DNA of 53,046 bases from Thiocapsa sp. KS1 (GTDB taxonomy: Bacteria; Pseudomonadota; Gammaproteobacteria; Chromatiales; Chromatiaceae). The position numbers were made by a program, and so were the translations under genes. The notes beneath the pieces were generated by a model. That model was not told the origin of the DNA. It was given only the letters and a program-made list of their open reading frames with translations, and ran no database searches. Location of the stretch: positions 3,086,395 through 3,139,440 of the forward strand of contig NZ_LN848257.1 in NCBI RefSeq assembly GCF_001499735.1, in the 5' to 3' direction. Below, piece after piece: positions 44,139 to 52,526 of the stretch. Every line of letters starts with the position of its first letter. Position 1 is the first letter of the stretch.

Positions 44139-45383
44139 ATGAACGACACCCTACGCACGCCTCTCGCGCTGGCCTACCTGGTCAGCCAGTATCCGGCCGC
44201 CTCGCACACCTTTATCCTGCGCGAGGTTCGCCGTCTCCGCGATCTCGGCATCCGCATCGACGTGGCCTCGATCAACAGTCCGGATCGCCCCGCCGAGTCC
44301 CTGGCCGAGGAGGAGCGCGAGGAGGCGGCGACGACGTATTACGTCAAGGCGGACGGTGTGCGCGGGGCGGTGCGTGCGCATTGGGCCACCCTGCGCGCAC
44401 GTCCCGGCGCCTATGCAAAGGGCCTGCTCTTCGCCCTGAGACTCGGCGGCACCGACATCCGCAAGCTCGCCTACAGCCTCTTCTATTTCGTCGAGGCCGT
44501 GATGATCGGGGATTGGCTGACCGGACGCGGGCTCGGCCATCTGCATGTCCATTTTGCGACCCCGGCCGCCACCGTAGGGCTGATCGCCGGACGCATCTTC
44601 CCGATCGGATTCTCGATGTCGGTCCACGGTCCGGACGAGTTCTACGACGCACCCGGCTACCGTTTGGCCGAAAAGATCGAGGGTGCCGCCTTCATCTGCT
44701 GCATCGGCTATTACTGTCGCAGTCAGCTCATGAAGCTCTCCCCGCCCGCGCACTGGTCCAAGCTCGAGATCGCCTCGCTCGGGGTCGACCCGAGCGCCTT
44801 CGGCCCGCGGCCGTTTCGCGAGCATCCGTCGCCTTTCCAGATCCTGTGCGTCGGGCGTCTGGTGCCGGCCAAAGGTCAGCACATCCTCGTCGATGCGGTC
44901 GCGGCTTTGGTGCGCAGGGGTCACGACGTGCGCCTGCGCCTGGTCGGCGGCGGTCCCGACCGTGCGTCGCTCGAGGCGCAGGTGCGCCGGCTCGGGCTCG
45001 GAGAGCGCGTCGTCTTCGAAGGCGTCGTCAACCAGGATCGCATCCGTGCCATTTATGCCGAGGCCGATTGTTTTGCGCTGGCAAGCTTCGCCGAGGGCAT
45101 CCCGGTCGTCCTGATGGAGGCGATGGCGATGGAGATCCCCTGCGTGACCACCTTCATCACCGGGCATCCCGAGCTGATCCGCGACGGGGTCGACGGCGTA
45201 CTGGTCGCGCCCTCGGACGAGGCCGCACTGGCCGAGGCGATCGCGGGTCTGATCGCGGATCCCGAGCGCCGCCGCCGGCTCGGCGAGGCCGGACGCCGAC
45301 GGGTCATCGAAAAGTATGACCTCGAGACCAACACCCGACGCTTGGCGGGCATCCTGCGGCGCCGCTTGGGAGAGACGACATGA
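44139..45383 (+). CDS. GT4-type glycosyltransferase (colanic-acid/EPS type)
   Basis: This 414-residue enzyme starts AYLVSQYPAASHTFILREVR, typical of WcaL/EpsD-like transferases that act late in repeat-unit assembly. HVHFATPAATVGLIAGRIF and FSMSVHGPDEFYDAPG form the acceptor-side core. ILCVGRLVPAKGQHILVDAV and ASFAEGIPVVLMEAMAMEIP are the donor-side motifs. I use the ATG at 44139, preceded by AAGGA; an in-frame ATG at 44106 has no ribosome site. The stop overlaps the next gene (ATGA). Confidence 0.86.
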   Translation: MNDTLRTPLALAYLVSQYPAASHTFILREVRRLRDLGIRIDVASINSPDRPAESLAEEEREEAATTYYVKADGVRGAVRAHWATLRARPGAYAKGLLFALRLGGTDIRKLAYSLFYFVEAVMIGDWLTGRGLGHLHVHFATPAATVGLIAGRIFPIGFSMSVHGPDEFYDAPGYRLAEKIEGAAFICCIGYYCRSQLMKLSPPAHWSKLEIASLGVDPSAFGPRPFREHPSPFQILCVGRLVPAKGQHILVDAVAALVRRGHDVRLRLVGGGPDRASLEAQVRRLGLGERVVFEGVVNQDRIRAIYAEADCFALASFAEGIPVVLMEAMAMEIPCVTTFITGHPELIRDGVDGVLVAPSDEAALAEAIAGLIADPERRRRLGEAGRRRVIEKYDLETNTRRLAGILRRRLGETT

Positions 45384-47656
45384 CATCGCTGCGATCGCTG
45401 AGCGCGGCCGCGCTGGCCGCCCTGATCGCAGGGACCGGCGTCGCCCGGACCGAGTCCCTCCTCGAAGCGCCGACCGATCTGCGGATCCCGAGCGCGGCTC
45501 CCGTCTCGGTCGAGGCCCGCGTCGAGGCCACGCCCTTGGTGGCAAACGTCGCGCGCATCGGGATGAACCTCGGTCATTCGACCTACTGGGGCGCGGAGCA
45601 GCTCTCGCGCAATGTGCTCGGGAATCCGGGCTTCGAGGGCATCATCGACCGCGCCTTGGTACGGGTTGCCTACGTCGATCACGACCGCTTCAGCGACGAT
45701 CAGACCTGGCTCGCCCGCGAGGACGGCTTCTGGTCCGGCGCCGCCTACGAGATCCTGACCGGCGCCGCGGCCGGTGCACGGGGGACCATCTTCGACTCAC
45801 GCGCCGCGGGCCGCCACGCGCTGCCCGAGCTGATCACCGACGGGCTCGACGATCGACTCGCCCCGGGAGACATGGTCGCCTTGACACGCATTCGCGACGA
45901 TCTTGCGCCGACACACTGGTGGCTACCCGACAGCACCAACGGACGCGTGCAGATCGACGCCGCACGGACCGCCCCGAAGAGTCCCGGCCGACGTTCTTTG
46001 TCCCTGACGCCGCTGTCGGGAGCGACACTGCGCCTGAGCAGCCATCTCGACACCATCGGGGCGCGTGCAGGGAAGCTCCTCCCGGTCGAGGGCCCCTGGC
46101 TGTTCTCGCTCTGGGTCCATGCCGAGACCGGCGATCCGCCGCAGGTGCGTATCCTCTTTCGACGTCACGGCTCGGCGCCCTTTCTCGACCTGACAGTACG
46201 CCCGGAGCCGGGCTGGCAGCGCATCGAGCAGACCTTCGAGGCCGTGGACACGGGACCGATCGGTGCGTTGGAGCTCGCCATCGAGGTCAGCGGTCCGGGG
46301 CAGGTCCATCTCGACGACATCTGGCTCGGCCCGATCTCGGCGGAAGACGAGACGGCCATGGAATCCGGAGGCGCCGCAGCCCCGGCCACGAGCGCATTCC
46401 GTCCCGAGGTCGTCGCCGCCCTGAAGCAGCTGCGTCCGGGCTATCTGCGCGACTGGCAGAACCAGCTCGGCGACACGCTCGACAACCGTCTGGCCGAGCC
46501 GCATGCCCGACGTGCAAGCCGTTATCGACCGGGCAACGGCGCGGAGTACGGCTACGGCCTACCCGAATTTCTCGATCTCAGCCGTACCGTCGGGGCCAAC
46601 CCCTGGCTGGTCATGCCCACGACCTTCACGACGGACGAGGCGCGGCGTCTCGGCGCCTGGCTCGTCGAGCGCATCGAGGCCGACGGCTTCTCGGAGGTCC
46701 TGGTCGAATTCGGCAACGAGAACTGGAACGCCATCTTCCGCCCGGCCGGCATCCAAGATCCCGCGCACCACGGGGCCGCGGCCGACCGACTCTTTACGGC
46801 ACTTGAAGAGGGCGCCGGCAACCATCCGGCGCTGCGCCGTGTCGTCAACGCCCAGCACGCCAACCCCTACTCGGCGGGCAAGGTCGCCGCGGCCAGCACA
46901 AAGGCCGACATCCTCGCCGTCGCCCCTTACATGCTGCCGCGCCTGGATGCGGCGGATCGGGATCGGGCGCTCGAGCTGTTGTTCGCGGATGACGGCGGCC
47001 GTCTGGAGGAGATCGTCGCCCGACAACCCGCCGAGCAGGAGCTGGCCGTCTACGAGGTCAACCTGCACACGACACGCGGCGACGCGGCCGCCGCCGATCG
47101 CGCCGCGATCGTCACCGGCGCCGCCTCCGGTCCTGCCCTGGCCAAGCGGTTGCTCGAAGCGATGGCCCACGGCGCGCGACGCCAGTGCGTCTACACCCTC
47201 GCCGGCTTCGACACACGCCTCGAGGGCAGCTCGAGTCTGGTCCCGCTGTTCGGCGTCACGCGCGACTTGACCCGCGGCGATCGCCTGCGCCCGACCGGAT
47301 GGGCGGTCGCCCTGCTCAACGCGGTCATCGGCGGTGATCTCCACCGGGCATCCATGACCGACGAGGGCACTGGATTGCTCGTTGCACCCTTCCGAGGCCC
47401 GCAGGGCTGGTCGGTCGCCATCGTCTCCGATGCACCCGAGCCCCGGCGCCTGACCCTGCGCTTTCCCGACAAGCTGGGTCCGAAGCCGACCCTCGGGCGC
47501 GTCCTGGATGCCTCCGATCCGTTCAAAGGCAACGAGACCGTCGACGAGGTTCAGCCCCAATCCCTCGCCGTTCGGGCGATCGGCAAGAACCGGATCCGGG
47601 TCACCGTTCCGGCGTATAGCCTGGTCGTCCTGGGCGGGGCGGAGGTCATGCCATGA
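45380..47656 (+). CDS. Secreted glycoside-hydrolase-like protein
   Basis: This 758-residue exported protein has a signal peptide (MTSLRSLSAAALAALIAGTG, cleavage near VART). The first third is beta-rich, with a carbohydrate-binding-like segment (LFSLWVHAETGDPPQVRILF, EVSGPGQVHLDDIWLG). The central part has a TIM-barrel feel, with the clan-A-like acid/base motif VLVEFGNENWN and a second glutamate in LAVYEVNLHTT as possible nucleophile. The C-terminal 150 residues look like a beta-sandwich cap. This combination resembles GH51/GH39-type arabinofuranosidases or xylosidases, but the family is not certain. It overlaps both neighbours (ATGA), so it is made together with the polymer enzymes and may trim, edit or release the polysaccharide in the periplasm. 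Confidence 0.7.
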   Translation: MTSLRSLSAAALAALIAGTGVARTESLLEAPTDLRIPSAAPVSVEARVEATPLVANVARIGMNLGHSTYWGAEQLSRNVLGNPGFEGIIDRALVRVAYVDHDRFSDDQTWLAREDGFWSGAAYEILTGAAAGARGTIFDSRAAGRHALPELITDGLDDRLAPGDMVALTRIRDDLAPTHWWLPDSTNGRVQIDAARTAPKSPGRRSLSLTPLSGATLRLSSHLDTIGARAGKLLPVEGPWLFSLWVHAETGDPPQVRILFRRHGSAPFLDLTVRPEPGWQRIEQTFEAVDTGPIGALELAIEVSGPGQVHLDDIWLGPISAEDETAMESGGAAAPATSAFRPEVVAALKQLRPGYLRDWQNQLGDTLDNRLAEPHARRASRYRPGNGAEYGYGLPEFLDLSRTVGANPWLVMPTTFTTDEARRLGAWLVERIEADGFSEVLVEFGNENWNAIFRPAGIQDPAHHGAAADRLFTALEEGAGNHPALRRVVNAQHANPYSAGKVAAASTKADILAVAPYMLPRLDAADRDRALELLFADDGGRLEEIVARQPAEQELAVYEVNLHTTRGDAAAADRAAIVTGAASGPALAKRLLEAMAHGARRQCVYTLAGFDTRLEGSSSLVPLFGVTRDLTRGDRLRPTGWAVALLNAVIGGDLHRASMTDEGTGLLVAPFRGPQGWSVAIVSDAPEPRRLTLRFPDKLGPKPTLGRVLDASDPFKGNETVDEVQPQSLAVRAIGKNRIRVTVPAYSLVVLGGAEVMP

Positions 47657-48855
47657 CGCACGACGCACTTGTCTGGCCCTGGATGCTGCTCAGCATCCTG
47701 CTCGCACTGCCGAGCCTGCCCGGCACGATCGAGCTGCTGCTCCTGACGCTCGGCGGAATCCTCCCGCCGCGGCGCGAAACAGATCCGAAGACGACGACAC
47801 CCATCGGACGCATCGCCCTCCTGGTCCCGGCCCATGACGAGGCCGAGGGCATTGCGCAAACCGTCGCCTCGTTGCGCGCCTGCGACCCGGGCGATGCGGG
47901 TTTCGAGGTCGTGGTCATCGCCGACAACTGCAGCGACGCCACCGCCGAGTTGGCACGCTCGGGCGGGGCGCGCGTCCTGGAGCGTCATGATCTGCAGCGC
48001 CGCGGCAAGGGCTATGCGCTCGACTTCGCCTTCCGCATCCTGCTGGCCGAGTCCTTCGACGCCTTTGTCGTGGTCGATGCCGACACCCGGGTCGCGCCGA
48101 ATCTGGTGACCGAGCAGCGGCGACTGATGCGCCGCGGCGCCGCTGCGGTCCAGTGCGGCTATCGGATCGACAACCCGGAGTCCGGTCTGCGCGCGCGCCT
48201 GATGGGCATCGCCTGGATGGCCTTCAACGTGCTCCGCCTGCGCGGACGCGAGCGCTGGGGGCTGTCGGTCGGCATCCTCGGCAACGGGTTCGGGCTGACC
48301 CGCGAGACCCTTGCGGCGGTTCCCTACGAGGCGACCAGCGTGGTGGAGGATCTGGAATATCACCTGCGTCTGGTCGCCAGCGGTCGGCGGGTGGTCTACG
48401 CCGCGGCGACCGAGGTTCGGACCGACGCGCCCATGACGCGCAGCGGCGGGGCGAGCCAGCGCGCACGCTGGGAAGGCGGGCGCTTCCGGATGATCATCGA
48501 CTGGTCGCCGCGTCTGCTCGGACGCATCCTTGCGGGCGAGCGGCGCCTGACCGAACCGCTGCTCGAGCTCCTGCTGCTGCCGCTGGCCTTCCATGTCCTG
48601 CTGCTGCTCCCGGCCCTGCTGCCCCCGTTCGGACCGACGCGCGCCTACGCCCTGCTCGGCCTGATGCTGGTCGGGGTACATGTGGTTGCGGCGATTCGTA
48701 TCGGGGGCGGCGGTTGGCGCGATCTGCTCGCCCTGGCAACGGCACCCTTCTACATCCTGTGGAAGCTCACCATCCTGCGCGCCATCGGACGGGCCTCCCG
48801 AACCGATGCCGCCTGGGTGCGCACCGAGCGCAACGACACCGAGCAGAAGGATTAA
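47653..48855 (+). CDS. Membrane GT2 glycosyltransferase (cellulose-synthase-like)
   Basis: This 400-residue enzyme has a first membrane helix (MLLSILLALPSLPGTIELLL), the catalytic GT-A domain (IALLVPAHDEAEGIAQTVAS, VVIADNCSDAT, FVVVDADTRV with the metal-binding DxD) and the later VVEDLEYHLRL and QRARWEGGR (the Q/RxxRW-type motif of processive enzymes). Several C-terminal membrane helices follow. Such enzymes add a sugar at the cytoplasmic face or, if processive, make a homopolymer; the QxxRW-like motif keeps that option open. The start overlaps the upstream hydrolase gene, and the next gene begins 8 bp downstream. Confidence 0.84.
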   Translation: MTHDALVWPWMLLSILLALPSLPGTIELLLLTLGGILPPRRETDPKTTTPIGRIALLVPAHDEAEGIAQTVASLRACDPGDAGFEVVVIADNCSDATAELARSGGARVLERHDLQRRGKGYALDFAFRILLAESFDAFVVVDADTRVAPNLVTEQRRLMRRGAAAVQCGYRIDNPESGLRARLMGIAWMAFNVLRLRGRERWGLSVGILGNGFGLTRETLAAVPYEATSVVEDLEYHLRLVASGRRVVYAAATEVRTDAPMTRSGGASQRARWEGGRFRMIIDWSPRLLGRILAGERRLTEPLLELLLLPLAFHVLLLLPALLPPFGPTRAYALLGLMLVGVHVVAAIRIGGGGWRDLLALATAPFYILWKLTILRAIGRASRTDAAWVRTERNDTEQKD

Positions 48856-48863
48856 GAGGAGCC

Positions 48864-49868
48864 ATGTCAATGTCCGATTCAAACACACCCGACGTCTCGG
48901 TCGTCATCGTCTCCTTCAATACCCGCGACCTGCTCGTGGACTGCATCGAGACCCTGATCGCCGAGGCCGGCGCGGTCAGCTACGAGATCATCGTGGTCGA
49001 CAATGCCTCGCGCGACGGCTCGGCGGACCGGATCGCCGAGTGCTTCCCGCAGGCGACCCTGATCCGCAGCGCGACCAATCTGGGCTTCGCCGCGGCCAAC
49101 AACCTGGGATTCAAGTCGGCACGCGGGCGCTACCTGGTCCTGCTCAACTCGGATGCCTTCCTTGAGCCGGGTGCGCTGGAGCGCGCGGTACGCTACATGG
49201 ATGCGGACCCCGGGATCGGTCTGGGCGGGGCACGACTGATCGGGCGCGACGGCGAATGGCAGCCCTCGGCCCGGATGTTTCCGTCCTTGCTCATCGAGCT
49301 CCTGACACTCTCCGGGCTGGCGGCACGCTTCCCGCGCAGCCGCTTCTTCGGTCGCTTTGACCGCACCTGGGCAGACCCGATGGAGCCCGCGGACGTCGAC
49401 TGGGTCCCCGGCGCCTTCTCGATCGTCCGCCGCGACCTGCTGACCCGCATCGGCGATTTCGACGAGTCGTTCTTTCTCTATTACGAGGAGGTCGATCTGT
49501 GTCGGCGGATCCGCGCGGCGGGCCTGCGGATCCGCTATTGGCCGGATGTGGTGGTGATCCATATCGGCGGCGAGTCCTCGCGCACACACGGCGACCTGGA
49601 TATGAGCGCGGCCGGTAAGGGCGCGCAGCTCACACTCTGGCGGATGCGCAGCGGCCTGCTCTACTATCGCAAGCACCACGGCTGGCTCGGCGCTTGGGCG
49701 GTGCGTCAACTGGAGGCGAGCTGGCATCGGATGCGCGCTTGGCGCAACCGCGGCGATGGCCCGCAGCGCGAAGCCAAGCGTGCCGAGTCGTCGGCGATCG
49801 TCGCGCTGCTCGATCGGGCCTGGCGCGAGACGGCCGGCGGGCGTCGCTCGCCGCCGAGACCCTGGTAA
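48864..49868 (+). CDS. GT2 glycosyltransferase (rhamnosyltransferase-like)
   Basis: This 334-residue enzyme has the nucleotide-binding VSVVIVSFNTRDLLVDCIET, then EIIVVDNASRDGSADRIAE and LVLLNSDAFLEPGALERAV (metal site). The acceptor region is VDWVPGAFSIVRRDLLTRIG and FDESFFLYYEEVDLCRRIRA, which match WbbL-type rhamnosyltransferases. A basic C-terminal tail could associate with the membrane. AAGAGGA gives a strong ribosome site. The specific donor (dTDP-rhamnose or other) is inferred from the family pattern only. Confidence 0.86.
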   Translation: MSMSDSNTPDVSVVIVSFNTRDLLVDCIETLIAEAGAVSYEIIVVDNASRDGSADRIAECFPQATLIRSATNLGFAAANNLGFKSARGRYLVLLNSDAFLEPGALERAVRYMDADPGIGLGGARLIGRDGEWQPSARMFPSLLIELLTLSGLAARFPRSRFFGRFDRTWADPMEPADVDWVPGAFSIVRRDLLTRIGDFDESFFLYYEEVDLCRRIRAAGLRIRYWPDVVVIHIGGESSRTHGDLDMSAAGKGAQLTLWRMRSGLLYYRKHHGWLGAWAVRQLEASWHRMRAWRNRGDGPQREAKRAESSAIVALLDRAWRETAGGRRSPPRPW

Positions 49869-49889
49869 GTATCGAGTCGGGATCAATTC

Positions 49890-50438
49890 ATGTTCGAGAA
49901 CATCCGTGAAGACTGGCAGACCTACGAACGCGACTGGGCGCGCCAAGGGTTCTGGGTCATGCTCGTCTATCGCTTCGGGCGCTGGCGCTACCGGATCGAG
50001 AACCGCGTTTTGCGCTGGCCGTTCTCGTTCCTCTACAAGCTCCTCAAGGTGCTCTCGCAGATCATGACCGGGATCGACCTGCCCTGCGAGGTGCGGGTGG
50101 GTCGGCGCTTCCTGATCGAGCACTTCGGCGGCATCATCATCAGCGGGGATGCCGTCTTCGGCGACGACTGCGTGGTGCGCAACGGCGTGACCGTGGGACT
50201 GCGTCATCGCGGGGTGCGCGGGGCGCCGGTGATCGGCGACCGGGTCGACATCGGGGCCGGCGCCAAGGTGCTCGGCCCGATCCGTATCGGCAACGACGTC
50301 GCCATTGGGGCCAATGCGGTGGTAATCCGGGACGTGCCGGACAATTGCATCGCCGTCGGCGTGCCCGCGCGCATCAGCCCGCGGCGAGACCCCGGGCCCG
50401 AGACCGCCGAACCCCCGTGGGGATCGCAATCCTCATGA
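49890..50438 (+). CDS. Serine-acetyltransferase-like (LbH) acyltransferase
   Basis: This 182-residue protein has an N-terminal helical part (FENIREDWQTYERDWARQGF) seen in CysE-like EPS acetyltransferases, followed by hexapeptide repeats. GRRFLIEHFGGIIISGDAVF contains the likely catalytic histidine, and VIGDRVDIGAGAKVLGPI and RIGNDVAIGANAVVIRDVP complete the coil. It probably acetylates a sugar in the repeat unit; the true cysteine-pathway enzyme is usually longer and found elsewhere. It sits 21 bp after the GT2 gene and overlaps the next gene by four bases (ATGA). Confidence 0.84.
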   Translation: MFENIREDWQTYERDWARQGFWVMLVYRFGRWRYRIENRVLRWPFSFLYKLLKVLSQIMTGIDLPCEVRVGRRFLIEHFGGIIISGDAVFGDDCVVRNGVTVGLRHRGVRGAPVIGDRVDIGAGAKVLGPIRIGNDVAIGANAVVIRDVPDNCIAVGVPARISPRRDPGPETAEPPWGSQSS

Positions 50439-51553
50439 CGCGCAAACCCGATCTGCAGATCCCGGGTCCGCTCGGCCGCCGTCAACGGCCTTGGCGAGCC
50501 CTCTGGTTACGGACACTGTTGCCGCCGCTCACGCTCATCGGCGTTGTTCTCTCGCGCGGACTCGATCTGACGCTCGCGCTGCTGCTCCTGATCCCGCTCG
50601 CCCCGCTCCTGGCGGTGCGTGGCCTGATCGCCCGTGTCGGTGCCGGTCGGGTCTTCATACGCGAGCCCCTGATCGGACGCTTCCGTGCCCCCTTCGAGCG
50701 CCTTTGGTTCGCGGGCAATGCGCCCGGGCAGAGTCTCGCCGTCCTCCTGAACATCCTCCGCGGCGATATGGCCATCGCCGGTCCACGCCCCTTGACCGCG
50801 CACGAGGCGGCGCGGGTCGACGTCGAGGCGGCCGTGCGCTTCACGGTCAGACCCGGCGTCTTCTCGCCCTACCGACTCAAAAGCCGCACCGGCGTCGCCT
50901 ATGCGCCGGAGACGCAGATCGACAGCGACTACGCCTACGGACAGAGTGCGCGCGGCGATGCCGGGCTGGTCGTCCGCTCGCTCATCGGCGAGGTCCTCGG
51001 CGGGGCGAGGCACCGACCCCGCCCATGCTCGAGTTCTTCGGTATCCCGATCGTCAACACCACCATGCCCGAGGCCGTGGACTGGATCGCGGCCCGCGCCG
51101 TCGCCGGGGATCCCGCCTTGCTGGCCTTCGTCAACCCGGATTGCCTCAACATCGCCTATGTCGATGCCGAGTACCGCCGGATCCTGCTCGAGGCCGCGCG
51201 CGTCCTGCCCGACGGGATCGGGATCCACATCGGCTGTCGAATGCTCGGTGTCGCGCTGCAGGCCAACGTCAACGGCACCGACCTCTTTCCGCAGCTGTGC
51301 GAGCGGGCCGCGCAAACGGGCCTCGGACTCTTTCTGCTCGGCGCACGTCCGGGGATTGCCGAGGCGGTGGCCTCGAATATGCGAGCGCAGTGTCCGGGTC
51401 TGCGCATCGACGGGGTCCAGGACGGCTATTTCGACCCGGCCGAGGAAGATGCCGTCATCGAGAGGATCAACGCCTCGGACGCCGCAATCCTGCTGGTCGC
51501 CTTCGGGGTGCCGCGCCAGGAGACCTGGCTCGCTCGGAACCACCACCGCCTGA
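50435..51553 (+). CDS. Sugar transferase-like protein with long out-of-frame C-terminal tail
   Basis: The first 190 residues form a bacterial-sugar-transferase (PF02397-like) domain: one membrane helix (LALLLLIPLAPLLAVRGLI), RVFIREPLIGRFRAPFERLW, LRGDMAIAGPRPLTAHEAAR and FTVRPGVFSPYRLKS. The domain ends near 51010 (GLVVRSLIGEVLGG), yet no stop comes until 51553. The tail from there is serine/proline-rich and is simply the WecG gene read in another frame. No stop is present in any forward frame near 51000-51030, so a single indel would create a fusion to WecG rather than a normal end. The domain is well supported; whether the tail is translated is uncertain. Confidence 0.65.
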   Translation: MTRKPDLQIPGPLGRRQRPWRALWLRTLLPPLTLIGVVLSRGLDLTLALLLLIPLAPLLAVRGLIARVGAGRVFIREPLIGRFRAPFERLWFAGNAPGQSLAVLLNILRGDMAIAGPRPLTAHEAARVDVEAAVRFTVRPGVFSPYRLKSRTGVAYAPETQIDSDYAYGQSARGDAGLVVRSLIGEVLGGARHRPRPCSSSSVSRSSTPPCPRPWTGSRPAPSPGIPPCWPSSTRIASTSPMSMPSTAGSCSRPRASCPTGSGSTSAVECSVSRCRPTSTAPTSFRSCASGPRKRASDSFCSAHVRGLPRRWPRICERSVRVCASTGSRTAISTRPRKMPSSRGSTPRTPQSCWSPSGCRARRPGSLGTTTA

Positions 51554-51762
51554 AGCCGCCCGTGCGCATGGGGGTCGGCGGTCTCTTCGACTTCTATTCC
51601 GGCCGCATCCCGCGGGCGCCGGTGTGGATGCGCGAGATCGGGCTCGAATGGACCTGGCGATTGATGCAGGAGCCCGGTCGCATGTGGCGCCGCTACGTAA
51701 TCGGCAACCCTTTGTTTCTTTATCGTGTCTGGCGACAGGCGCGGGGCGATGACACCTCATGA
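51025..51762 (+). CDS. WecG/TagA/CpsF-family glycosyltransferase
   Basis: This 245-residue GT26 enzyme transfers a sugar (ManNAc-uronate or similar in known members) to an undecaprenyl-linked acceptor. The N-terminal FFGIPIVNTTMPEAVDWIAA and the conserved FVNPDCLNIAYVDAEYR and LPDGIGIHIGCRMLGV match the family. The core FLLGARPGIAEAVASNMRAQ and the LVAFGVPRQETWLARN motif with GGLFDFYSGRIPRAPVWMRE complete it. The ATG at 51025 lies inside the open frame of the preceding sugar-transferase gene, which reads another phase. The stop overlaps the start of the next gene (ATGA). Confidence 0.9.
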   Translation: MLEFFGIPIVNTTMPEAVDWIAARAVAGDPALLAFVNPDCLNIAYVDAEYRRILLEAARVLPDGIGIHIGCRMLGVALQANVNGTDLFPQLCERAAQTGLGLFLLGARPGIAEAVASNMRAQCPGLRIDGVQDGYFDPAEEDAVIERINASDAAILLVAFGVPRQETWLARNHHRLKPPVRMGVGGLFDFYSGRIPRAPVWMREIGLEWTWRLMQEPGRMWRRYVIGNPLFLYRVWRQARGDDTS

Positions 51763-52502
51763 GCACTCCCGACGAGCGACAAGGTCATGCATCGATGCAG
51801 GCGCTTCTGCTCGAGCGCTACAGTCGAGCAGGCCAGCCCGATTGGCTGGTGCGACTGCGCATCCTCGGCAAGCGTCTAGTCTGGGTCACGGTCGTGCGCT
51901 CGGCCTATGTCCTCAAGCGAACGCTGGACATCCTGATCGCCGGACCGCTGTTCCTCGTGCTCCTGCCGATCTTCGGACTGCTGGCGCTGGCGATCCGTTT
52001 GGAATCACCCGGTGCGGCCCTGTTCAAGCAAACACGTGTCGGACGCTGGGGCCAGATCTTCACCATGTATAAATTCCGCTCCATGTACATGGATGCCGAG
52101 GCACGCAAGGCCGAGCTGCTGGCGGACAACGAGATGACCGGCGGGGTGACCTTCAAGATGCAGCGCGACCCGCGCATTACCCGTATCGGCCGGTTCATCC
52201 GCAAGGCGTCGATCGACGAGCTGCCGCAGTTATGGAATGTGATCAAGGGCGATATGTCGCTGGTCGGTCCACGTCCTCCGGTTCCGGCGGAGGTCGACGA
52301 ATACTCGCTCTCCGACCGGCGGCGCTTGGAGGTCACGCCCGGCATCACCTGTATCTGGCAGGTCTCCGGACGCTCGGACATCCCCTTCCCGCAACAGGTG
52401 GAGCTGGATGTGCTCTACATCGAATCCCAGTCCCTGCTGACCGATCTCAAGCTGCTCTGGCAGACCGTGCCGGCGGTGTTGTTCGGGCGCGGGGCTTACT
52501 AA
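51759..52502 (+). CDS. Undecaprenyl-phosphate sugar phosphotransferase (initiating)
   Basis: This 247-residue membrane enzyme starts repeat-unit synthesis by moving a sugar-phosphate to undecaprenyl phosphate. A hydrophobic helix (about 60-85, LIAGPLFLVLLPIFGLLALA) precedes the catalytic domain, with GAALFKQTRVGRWGQIFTMY, KFRSMYMDAEA, SIDELPQLWNVIKGDMSLVGPRPP and TPGITCIWQVSGRSDI. It lacks the N-terminal four-helix region of WbaP/WcaJ-type long forms, so it is the short catalytic type. It overlaps the WecG-like gene by four bases. This is the better candidate for the initiating enzyme than the protein at 50435, which may be a diverged partner. Confidence 0.92.
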   Translation: MSTPDERQGHASMQALLLERYSRAGQPDWLVRLRILGKRLVWVTVVRSAYVLKRTLDILIAGPLFLVLLPIFGLLALAIRLESPGAALFKQTRVGRWGQIFTMYKFRSMYMDAEARKAELLADNEMTGGVTFKMQRDPRITRIGRFIRKASIDELPQLWNVIKGDMSLVGPRPPVPAEVDEYSLSDRRRLEVTPGITCIWQVSGRSDIPFPQQVELDVLYIESQSLLTDLKLLWQTVPAVLFGRGAY

Positions 52503-52526
52503 ATCACGCCGTACGCGAGACCCTAC

